A stretch of 41,899 nt of DNA from Endothia cerciana (taxonomy: Eukaryota > Ascomycota > Sordariomycetes > Diaporthales > Cryphonectriaceae), in assembly GCA_026119935.1 (NCBI GenBank), contig JALRMH010000091.1, positions 1 through 41,899 on the forward strand, read 5' to 3'. A program made the position numbers and the translations under genes. Positions 22,962 to 31,829 of this stretch are shown piece after piece (positions within the stretch are counted from its first letter, which is position 1; each line of letters opens with the position of its first letter). The notes under the pieces were generated by a model. The model was given only the letters and a program-made list of their open reading frames with translations, had not been told where the DNA came from and did no database searches.

Positions 22962-23861
22962 CCGCCGTTCGTCCCACCACCACCACCAGAGCTCGCAAAC
23001 CTCGCGGCGAGGTCGTGACCGTCCCCGTCCTGCTGCGCCATGAGCCTCTCGACCTGCTCCTGGAACTCGAGCCCCAGCGTCCCCTGGCCCAGCATGATGT
23101 CCGGGTGGTCGTAGGGCGGCACGAAGGTCGCGCCCGTCTCCTGGAGTACCCGTTTCGCGGTGGCCTCGCGCTCGGGCGCCGTTGAGCCGCTGAAGATCAC
23201 ATTTGCCCCGTAGCCTTTCGTGCCGGCGACCTTGGGGGGTGCGGAGATCTCGGGCATGACGATGTATGCCGGGATGTTGTTCTCCCTGGCGGCCAGGGCC
23301 ACAGCTTGGGCGTGGTTGCCTGGAGGGCGTCAGTGAGTCCGACAGAGACTTGCAGCGTGGCCATCTCAGCATGTCCGAGATCAGGTCGCGGCCCTGGTGG
23401 CCGGGCAGTCCTCCCACCTGTCTGCGGGACATCTCGAGAGCCAGACCATCATGCCCCAGAGCCCATGCTAACCCACCCCCATCCCCGGTGGGAGCAATCA
23501 TGCACGCGTGATGGGACCTACCAGAACTATGCGTCAGGATGCCCCTCTCCAGGCCTCCACCCTCTACCCAAGCCTTGTCCCTCTTCAGCCTCTCCACGGC
23601 GTGGAAGGCCCCCCTCGCCTTGAACGCCCCGATGCGCTGCAGGTTCTCGCACTTGAACCACAGCCGGATCGTCGGCCTCGCGGGCGCCCTCCCCGCCCAC
23701 CTCGTGCCCTCCAGGTCGGAAGCAGGCCGCGGCGTGGAGGCGAGCCGGGTGAGGGTTGCGTTGGTGAGCACCGGCGTGAGGTAGACGTACGGCCTGATGA
23801 GCTCGCGGGCCGCGCGGACCGAGCCCCTGGTCAGGGGTGGGCATGTTGAGATGTCCGCCAT
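22424..23861 (-). CDS. PLP-dependent serine racemase / serine-threonine dehydratase family enzyme
   Basis: This fold-type II PLP enzyme either racemises serine or eliminates water from serine, threonine or 3-hydroxyaspartate. Two exons on the minus strand, 23861-23522 and 23319-22424, give 411 aa with a 202-nt GT-AG intron. The cofactor lysine is K81 in IGAFKARGAF. HSSGNHAQAVALA (from residue 111) spans the splice junction and confirms it. CGGGGMLSG (260-268) binds the phosphate, and GSEPEYQGADD matches the divalent-cation site of serine racemases. Residues about 209-251 hold a low-complexity insert with Gly5 and Ala8, the latter encoded by a GCC triplet repeat. There is no ACT regulatory domain, so this is not a classical ILV1. 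It shares strand with the reductoisomerase gene upstream, and two TGAGTCA sites lie before its start. Which substrate it uses cannot be decided by eye. Confidence 0.9.
22928..22955. repeat. GCC triplet repeat coding for polyalanine
   Basis: A run of GCC/GCG-type triplets encodes Ala8 (residues about 236-243) inside the surface insert of the PLP enzyme. Triplet repeats of this kind vary in length, so strain polymorphism is likely. Confidence 0.85.
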
Positions 23862-24522
23862 CCTGGGGCGGGTAAGGTTGGTGGGATGGTTTGGGATGGG
23901 GTGCCACAGAACACTCCTTCGTAGATGCGTCTACCTATTAGTCCTAACATATGTCCGCGAGGTTGCGCAGCTGTAAGGCCCGCAGCGAATGTGATCGCGC
24001 GGCGACTGCGATCGCAAATCAGTGAGTCAGTCGGGGTGCGCAGCTGCTCATCAGCGACATGCTATATAATGACCTGCCGGGACGATATGTTTTGAGATAG
24101 GGGATCCCTTCATTGAGTCAGGACCCAATGACTCCAGTCTAGATCTCTAAGCTCTCTAAGCGGGGCGTGGGAAGCGGCAAGGTATTTATGTGAAGATGCT
24201 CGACTGCAACATGGGGGGAGGCCGATAACGGAAGCTACCGGGCCGGAAAACATCACGAACCGAACCGCAGAAAACGGCCGCGACACGATGTTCTGAAGCA
24301 GACGCTGTCGAGGGTGTGAAATCGTAAATCACTTTTTGAGCCTGCGCGCAGATTCTAGGAATCATCGAGTATCAACATAGTAGATTAAAACACAAGCAAT
24401 CAGCCAAAAAAAATAAAATTTTTCGACCTGCACGCGCCAGAGATTTTTTCCTTCCCAACCATACGATCTACCCTAGCCACCCAATACCCCCCCGCACCAC
24501 GAACCTGCCCGTGACGGCAGCC
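23862..24522. promoter_or_regulatory. Promoter region of the PLP enzyme and 3' flank of the reductoisomerase
   Basis: TGAGTCA occurs at 24023-24029 and 24114-24120, about 160 and 250 bases upstream of the PLP enzyme start. This is the full palindromic GCN4/CPC1 consensus. A TATATAA lies between them at 24063-24069; the core reads TATATA on both strands. An A/T-rich tract near 24405-24425 probably belongs to the reductoisomerase 3' end. No gene is visible. Confidence 0.6.
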
Positions 24523-25937
24523 TTACTTCTGGTTCTCGGGGCGCAGAGACCGGACGGCCTTTCCGGCCCTCCAGATCTCCATGCTGCGGATCTCCTCCAT
24601 CTCGGCCTCGAACTTCTCGCGGTAGTCCTTCTGGCCGTTGTAGTCGAGCGAGCGCTGGGTCTCCTCGCCGTTCTTGACGGAGTCGTACAGCGAGTTGAAG
24701 ACGGGCTTCAGAGCATCCTTGAAGCGAGGGGTCCAGTCGATGGCGCCGCGGCGGGCGGTGGTGGAGCACGCCTCGTACATCCAGTCCATGCCGTGGGAGC
24801 CGATCAGGGGGTACAGAGACTGGGTGGCCTCCTCGACGGTCTCGTTGAAGGCCTCGGAGGGGCTGTGGCCGCGCTCGCGCAGGACCTCGTACTGCGCGAG
24901 GAACATGCCGTGGATGCCGCCCATGAGGCAGCCGCGCTCGCCGTACAGATCCGAGTACACCTCCTTCTCGAAGGTGGTCTTGTAGAGGTATCCGGAGCCG
25001 ACGGCCACACCCATGGCGATGGCCTTCTCCTCGGCCTTGCCAGTCACGTCCTGGTAGACGGCGACGGAGGAGTTGATGCCGCGGCCCTCACGGAAGAGGG
25101 ACCGGACGGTACGGCCAGAGCCCTTGGGGGCGACGAGGATGACATCGACGTCCTTGGGCACCTCGACGTGGGTGCGGTCCTTGAAGACGGGGGAGAAGCC
25201 GTGGGAGAAGTACAGGGTCTGTAGAGGTCGACGGTCAGTCCCGAAAACACAACACGCTTGCAAAATCCTGATATGACTCGCCTTTCCCTTGGTAACCTGC
25301 GGCTTAATGTGGGGCCACGTCTCGGACTGGGCAGCGTCGCTGAGCAGGTTCATGATGATGGTGCCCTTGGAGATGGCCTCGTCGACCCCGAACAGGTTCT
25401 TCCCGGGGACCCATCCGTCCTGCACGGCATCCTTCCACGACTTGCCCTCCTTTCGCACGCCGATGATGACGTTCAGGCCGTTGTCACGGAGGTTAAGACC
25501 CTGGCCGTGACCCTGAGAACCGTAACCGATCAGGGCGAGGGTGTCGTTCTTGAAGTACTCCTTGAGGGGTATTGGTGAACTGTGGGAATCTCGTGTGGAT
25601 GATCATCCCTGGGAGGGAGGGTGACTCACCAGCAGCTTCTCCTTGGGCCAGTCCTCACGCTCTGTCGCACGAAAAGCTGGAGTCAGCGCGGCGACCACGG
25701 ACCGATCGGAGGTGCTCCAGACTCACCGTAGACGACCTCCTTGGTGCCGGCGAAGTCAATGGTCTTGACACCACGGGTCTGCTGCTGGACAGGGCCAGCA
25801 AGGGCAGGACGAGCGACAGCAGCAGTGGCCCTGGTCGCGGCGCCGAGGGCAGAGACGAAGGTGCGCCTCTGGACGGCAGACTTTGTCAATTGGCGGGCCA
25901 CGGGCCGCACGGCGTTGGAGAAACCTCTGGCAGACAT
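24523..25937 (-). CDS. ilv5: Ketol-acid reductoisomerase, mitochondrial
   Basis: This NADPH- and Mg-dependent enzyme converts acetolactate or acetohydroxybutyrate in valine, leucine and isoleucine synthesis (yeast Ilv5, Neurospora ilv-2). Exons on the minus strand are 25937-25727, 25661-25630, 25560-25282 and 25218-24523, giving 405 aa, the usual fungal length. The first ~45 residues are Arg/Ala/Ser-rich and free of acidic residues, a mitochondrial targeting signal. The NADPH site GYGSQGHGQG is at 93-102. DVILVAPKGSGRTVR, YSDLYGERGCLMGG and the long helical C-terminal domain follow. Intron 3 (25281-25219) starts with GCGAGT instead of GT and ends in CTACAG after a CTGAC branch site, so it is a GC-AG intron. 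Intron 2 ends in an AAG acceptor, which is weaker, but family alignment fixes the exon border at EYFKNDT. Confidence 0.94.
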
Positions 25938-26533
25938 CCTGGCTGGGCTTGGGCTTGGAGGGGAGATTGGTAGGCAGGAAGGATGAGAGACGGGAGACAA
26001 TGACAACAAGAGGCAGAGGAAAGACGGACGTGTGCTGGTGGCAGGAATATTATTACGAGGTAGCTCGAGAGCTCCGGTTCGGCTCGCCGAATGGTATTCC
26101 ACCAAATTTTTGTCTTGCTAAGGTCAGCGAAAATCGGCGCTCAGGCGGTGGGGCCAGGGGTGCTGCCATAGTACTTATGACCACCACAGTTATGTACGTA
26201 TGGATCCAGCCCAGCAGAAGTCTTATGGGTGGGGACCCTGCTTGGGCACGAGCGGCCAGCGGGAGCTTGCACTGCTGGTCTGGGGAACAGGGGTCCATCA
26301 GCCTTGGGTACGGCAGCACGCATCCTGTGCAGGACCCTCTCACCGACCTCCAGCGGTCGTCTTGTGGAAGGTCACCGTCGCCTGGGCACTGGGCAAGCAT
26401 CACAGCAAAGGTAATAAGGTCTGAGTGAGATGTTGTTATAATATCAAATGCTGTAGCCCTCTGCAGTAGGAGAGGCCTACGTGGAACGCTCATAAAGTCA
26501 TGTCCGCCCTCTTCTCGCCAATGTCTTGTCTAT

Positions 26534-26565
<32 letters not shown>

Positions 26566-26783
26566 TCGTGTAGAATGGCCAGCCACCAGCCCACACAAGG
26601 TACCTCGTCATGTCGGCTTCCCATCATCGCCCGCTGCTCCTCCATGGGTCTGCAATATGTCCAGTTCCAAGAGGGTAACCCCTTCCTGTCTTCTCACCGT
26701 GGCATCTGTTGGTATATGTACAGGCCGTTCCAGGTTACAGGCCGTGTCGCCTGTGGGATGAAACCGTCCTCTGGTCCTTCGTC
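25938..26783. other. Intergenic region between reductoisomerase and Ubc12 genes
   Basis: About 850 bases contain the reductoisomerase promoter and the 3' end of the Ubc12 gene. A (GT)15 microsatellite sits at 26535-26564. A 146-codon minus-strand frame (26493-26053) has no recognisable content. I found no GCN4-type site here. Confidence 0.55.
26535..26564. repeat. (GT)15 microsatellite
   Basis: Fifteen GT units in noncoding sequence 3' of the Ubc12 gene. Length variation between strains is expected. Confidence 0.95.
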
Positions 26784-27335
26784 CTATTTCAGCACCCGCT
26801 GGAAGGCCTCTCCCCTCACGCTGCCACCGCCCATACTCGTCTTGACGTTCCGCTTAAACCCCTCCCTGTTATTTCTCAGGTCGTCCGCAGCCTCCTTGTT
26901 GAGCGGGTCGCTTGCGTTGGGCTCCAGGAAGAGGAACTGCAGGCCCACGATGACGGCGTTGAGGTTGAGCACCGGCTTCCAGTCCTCCCGCAGGATGTTC
27001 AGGCACACCTTGCCCTCCAGGTCGATGTTGGGGTGATAGATCTTCTCGTTGCACTTGACCTTGGGCGGCTCGTGGGGGAAGTTCTGGCCCACATCGAAGT
27101 TGAAGCTGAACCGGCCGCCCTTGTACATACCCTCGTCGGGCTCGATCATCAGGGTGAACTGAAGGATGTTGTCGGGGTCGGGGAACTCGGTCTTCATGGT
27201 GGAGGGTAGGCTGAGCTCGTCGAGGTCCTTCTGCACACGGAGCTGGGCCGCAGTGACCTTCTTCTTCTTGCCAGTCGCGACGTCAGCCTGGTCGGCCTTT
27301 TGTTGCTCCTTCTTCATGGACCAGATCTTCAACAT
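26784..27335 (-). CDS. ubc12: NEDD8-conjugating enzyme E2 (Ubc12)
   Basis: Ubc12 carries NEDD8/Rub1 from its E1 and, with Dcn1/Rbx1, attaches it to cullins to activate SCF-type ubiquitin ligases. The gene is a single exon of 183 aa. The N-terminus MLKIWSMKKEQQ matches the Ubc12 docking peptide, whose acetylated methionine binds Dcn1; this fixes the start at 27335. A lysine-rich linker leads into the UBC fold: FPDPDNILQFTLMIEPDEG, then the HPN motif at 101-103 and the catalytic cysteine C111 in GKVCLNILREDWKPVL. EPNASDPLNKEAA is also typical of this E2. The upstream frame remains open for another 168 codons to 27839, but that part shows no family similarity and is probably untranslated leader. 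Confidence 0.95.
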   Translation of the reverse strand: MLKIWSMKKEQQKADQADVATGKKKKVTAAQLRVQKDLDELSLPSTMKTEFPDPDNILQFTLMIEPDEGMYKGGRFSFNFDVGQNFPHEPPKVKCNEKIYHPNIDLEGKVCLNILREDWKPVLNLNAVIVGLQFLFLEPNASDPLNKEAADDLRNNREGFKRNVKTSMGGGSVRGEAFQRVLK

Positions 27336-28939
27336 CTTGACGACAGGTGGGTGTGGCAACCCAAGCAGAAGAAGTGCTGGGTGACGAGTGGGTGTGAGGA
27401 ACAATGGACGGCCGGTGTTGCCAATGTCGTGAGGGCAGGTTGAGCCAGGTGTGGCTCGGGGGTCGTTGAGGTGGTAGAGACCGTGACTTGTATCTCGATA
27501 CTTGATGGAGGGTCCAAGGACTGGAAACAAAACTGATGAGACGTTGGCACCGTACAGAATAAGAGATAGAAGAAAGAATGATCTGCCTGATGAGATGGGT
27601 GTAGAGTCGACTCGGTATGACGCCGTGGAGTTAGGCATTATTGTCCACTGATAAGATAAGGATTGGGAAGCACGACTTCCACAGGGCCAGAGATGCCTTC
27701 CACGTTGACTGTCCACAACCATCAAATCACCTATGTACCCAGCATCTTGCTGTGAGTTCGAATTTGTGAGCCACATTGGATTCCAGGCCAGCCTCATTTC
27801 TTGAAGAACATAGATCAGAAGGATGTTCTCATCATCCATTCAAAAACCAAACATAAAAAGCAATCATTCGTGGGAGAATGGACGACATCCGACCCTCCCT
27901 CATACTTACTCTTTCTGCCACTCTCGTCAAGAGCAAGAAGCTACATTGAATGATCTCGAAGCAGAAGATGTACAGGTCTGATACCCCATTCCAAGATCAG
28001 CACGGTCTACTTCATACTGTAGACCTGATACACCCAAGCATCATCTCCCCATAGCCTCAGATCAACAGCCGATATATGGAGCTCGAAGCAGAGCCAAGGA
28101 AAGGCATAGACGTCAAGCATCTCGTTTGGCCACTGACCTCTGGGTGAACTGACTCTAGCCTAGATACACATCTGTTCCTTCTGAGGCCAGGGCATGATGG
28201 TTTCAGTTCACCCGATCGATTCCGTCTCAGAACTGCAGATGCATTCTCTTCGAGTAACTGTTCCTGTGGCAAGACAGGCCAGAAGTCAGCCCACCACCAG
28301 GAGGCCGAGTACACTGTGGACTAGCACAGGAGCCATGCTCCTGCAAGACAGCATAGAGAAAAAGCTAGGAAGTATGAGAGCATGTGGTTGAGGATGATAT
28401 AACATTATGTCACCATGGAGAATTATATGACTCGACATCTGACACCCGACGTCCCTCCACATCGGAAGGAAAAAAAAAAAAAAAGGAAAAGCAGGAAAAC
28501 AGGAACAATGTATCTCTCTCTCTCTCTCGCGTGCAACGCCGTGGTTCGCCATGATTTTTGCAGTCCTCTCGCTCCCGCCAATATTCCCGATCCGTCTTGC
28601 CTTCACCCAACAGCTCTGATGCCGGCCCCTTCCGAAGCTCAAATACAGAAAATGGTGACAAGTATCCAGGGAGTCCCAAAACCAAAGGCCATAGGACCTC
28701 ATCATGGTGGTGATGCCAACTAACAACTAACCGATTAGACCGACTTGGTGGGTGCTCTCGTCTTCCGAGGCCGCGCCCTATGTCCTAGGTATCATTGTAG
28801 GGGACTCGTTATACAGCCCGCCCTTAATAATTTCTTACTGCTCGAGGAGCAAATTGAGAGCTTGACCAGCCAAGATCTCGATATTTCGTTCCCCGCCGAG
28901 CAGATTCGGTCGCTGTAGATCGAAGGCACGGTTCGTAGA
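27336..28939. other. Intergenic region, 1.6 kb, between Ubc12 and chitin synthase
   Basis: This stretch holds the Ubc12 promoter and leader and the 3' flank of the chitin synthase gene. Simple repeats are an A15 run at 28470-28484 and (TC)8 at 28513-28528. No gene or RNA was recognised. Confidence 0.55.
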
Positions 28940-31829
28940 TTACCGCCTGGCAAAGCAGCACATGATACCTGTCCTACCCAGGAACCAGCAGAAGCCGATG
29001 AAGCGAATCAGGGACAGGAAAGCAGTCGAGTACAGAAGCACCTCGAAGAACATAGCCTGTCGGTTTTGCACCGTGTTCTGTTTTCGCGCATGTTAGTCGC
29101 GTTCTCAGGTGAGAATTTGGGCTACATCGGGGGTGCACTTACGGATGTGAAACCACCGTTGAAGTTCGAGCTTGTGATGCCAACAGCTAGGAAGCAGTTG
29201 GTGAAAAGCCAGGCCACGACCAGGCCCGTTCGGAATGACTTGTAAGAGTCCTGAACATCGGCCTCATCCTCCTCGATGACCTCCTTGTAAGGAGTAAGAG
29301 CGCGCCTGACAGTCTGCTCGAACTGGGTGTCGACATCCTCTTGAGGCTTTTCGTCCTCGATCTCGACTACGGCCTCTTCTGTGCTCTTCTCGTCCTTAAC
29401 CACCTTGGCCGCCGGGATCTTCTCGGTCGCATCGGACCCCTTGGTACCCCAAGACACATCGTGCCAGTTGTTGAAAGCGTAGACCATGAGGATGTTGATG
29501 TACGTCGACATGAGCAACAGGTAGAAGGGGTAGGAGTGGAACATGTGCCAGGGGTCCAGATACATAAACGAGGCAATGTAGTAGATACCGTAGATGGTGA
29601 AGATGGTCAGGAGCAGGACACCACCCGTGTTACCACCACCGAACAAGCTCTTGAGGAAGTCGCCGGCGCTGTCCGTGTCGATGCCGATACCCTGGTGGAA
29701 AGCCCGGTAGATCAAGTACACTGAGTCGATGAGGATGTAGAACTGGACCAGGGCGAAAACACAGAACGAGGTGATGTATGTATACTTGGAGCCTTTAGGC
29801 CTGTTGCCCAGGGCCAGGATGAACTGCAGGATGACAAATGCCAAGTAGACGTACTTGACCGCAGCGTTGAACTTGGGGGTAACAGTATTGCCGAAAGGAA
29901 AGCCCACCTGTGAGGCGCTTTCACCAGAATCTTTTGGGTCGCCGACGAGGTCCAGAATGACAGACGTGGTGAGCCAGTAGGAAGCGAGCGAGATCCAGGA
30001 GAAGATGAGCTGAGCAGTGTTGTACAAGAGTTGGATGTGGAAGAAGAACATGCGGATGATGTTGTGGCCAGACTTGTAGAACCGAGCAAAGTGCATCGTG
30101 GAGTACAGACTGGCGGCGAACGAACCGTTGAGCCATCTTCGCCGCTGCGAGATAAACTCGGGAGCACCCTCGGGAACGTCGGTCTCGCCCTTGGCGGCCT
30201 TGATATATGTCAAGTGCCACTTCTGGCCAGCCTTGGCCACCAGCTCGAAACACAGGATACGATCCTCGGCCAAGAACATGTTCTTCTTGAAGATGTTCAT
30301 GCCGTCGATACCCTTCTTGCCGAGCTTCGCGGAAAGGGTGTGGTCACCGTGGAAGTACTGCTCCAGCGGGCGACCCATGATCGCACGGAAGCGGTAGGCG
30401 GAGAAGGCGCCGGGCAAGACACTAACATAACCGAAGGCGCTCTCCAGAGGCTTGTCCAGAATGTTGGAAATCTTGTACTCGAAGTTCTGGACAGCGACGA
30501 GCGGGTTCAGGAGCTTCTTTCCACCCTTGCCCAACATGGCGTGGATCTCACCACAAGCACCACCGAGGTCCTTGTCGTTGTAGAAACCCTCCCACAAGGC
30601 GAGAAGCGACCTGGGGCTGGGCTTGGTGCCGGCGTCGATCAGAATGCAGACCTCGGGGTTCAGGATACGGCCGAAGGCGTTGAACAGCCAACGGTGAGAG
30701 TTGATCTTCTTGCTGTTCTTTTGCTTGACGCAGAAGATCATCTGGACGGGCGGAAGCGTCTGAGGGCTATCATCCAGGGGCCGGATGAGCTGCTGGCTGG
30801 GAGTCACGGAAAGCTGCGTGGTGTACTCGAAGATATGGGCCACCGTCTCCTGGTCGCCAACGGCCTTCTTGACGACGCCGTCCTGGTAGACACCGACCGT
30901 GGCGAGGACATCAAGAACGTCCTTGTCGGTCTTCTCGATACCGTCGAAGACCATGCACACGACGATCTTCTGCCAGGCGGGACCGCCCTTGTTCCAGAAA
31001 CTAGACTTCTTGAGGTTGACAATGTCCCGGATGTTCTGCATGACACCGTGGAGGGTTCTTGCCATCAGGACCTTGTCCTCGTTGTAGTAGGTGATGGCGA
31101 TGAGGAGCTCGGTATGGCGGTTGTACATGCGGGGCCGCAGGTCGTAACCATTCTTCAGGGTGAAGTCATTGGGGTCGCACGTTGCGGCGGTGTAGCGCAT
31201 CTTGGTGAACTCCTCGCTGCCCCCCTCGGCATCCCGGTACTTGGCCTGGACGGCATTCTTGATGGCACTAGGGACGGGGTAGTCAAGACTGAGGACACCA
31301 CCCTGGTGACCCTTCTGCAGCTTGACCCTTCTGGTCTTGGATCGGCCCAGGCCGCCGCCGCCTTGACGGGCGGCCCAGCCCTCCTCACCGCCGACGGTGG
31401 AGGCAGGGCGCTCGATATCACCCGGGAAGCCGGGGCCTCCAAGACCCTGGGATGGGTAGCCAGAGGCTGCGTATTCATTGTTGTAGTCTCCGAGGCCAGC
31501 TCCAGGCACAGTGACCGAAGGATTTGCGGCATAAGACTCGGTCAGGCTGTAGGCTGATACGGGACGAGCCTGTTGCTGTCCAGCACTGAGGAGAGACCGC
31601 TGGACGTCATCGTCGTTTTCTTGGTTTGGGGGCATGTGGTACTGGAGCTCACAAGGAAGAATCATGTTAGACGGATGGGGGGGGGGACCTCCAGTCGGAC
31701 AGAGCAGGATTGGGCACGCTAGAGGGGAGGCAAGGAGGTACTCACGCCTGTAGGATGCTGCTGTTCCTGAGCATAGTCATGCATCTGATGATGCTCGTAG
31801 CCATCATCTCCTCCACCGTTGTAAGCCAT
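28940..31829 (-). CDS. Chitin synthase, class III
   Basis: This membrane-bound family 2 glycosyltransferase polymerises UDP-GlcNAc into cell wall chitin. Class III enzymes act at hyphal tips and septa. Exons on the minus strand are 31829-31746, 31641-29143 and 29077-28940, giving 906 aa, normal for class III. Exon 1 encodes MAYNGGGDDGYEHH. A Pro/Gly/Ser-rich cytosolic N-terminus leads to the chitin synthase N domain (KLQKGHQGGVLSLDYPVPSA) and the catalytic domain with MYNRHTELLIAITYYNED, CGEIHAMLG, the EDR motif at 487-489 and QRRRW at 527-531. Several membrane helices follow, then WGTKGSD and a charged loop. The final exon, after a 65-nt intron with a CTAAC branch site, encodes the last hydrophobic segment and the ending CFARR. 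In intron 1 both CAG and GAG acceptors are possible; CAG at 31642 was chosen, and the alternative would add two residues. Confidence 0.93.
31677..31686. repeat. G10 run in chitin synthase intron 1
   Basis: Ten G on the plus strand fall within the 104-nt first intron of the chitin synthase gene. Confidence 0.85.

Noticed and set aside
25622..25628. TGACTCA in the reductoisomerase gene as a GCN4/CPC1 site
   Set aside because: It overlaps the GTGAGTCA splice donor of intron 2, so the match is explained by splicing and lies inside the transcript.
30031..31557. 508-codon plus-strand frame opposite chitin synthase
   Set aside because: Antisense shadow of a long, well-identified gene.
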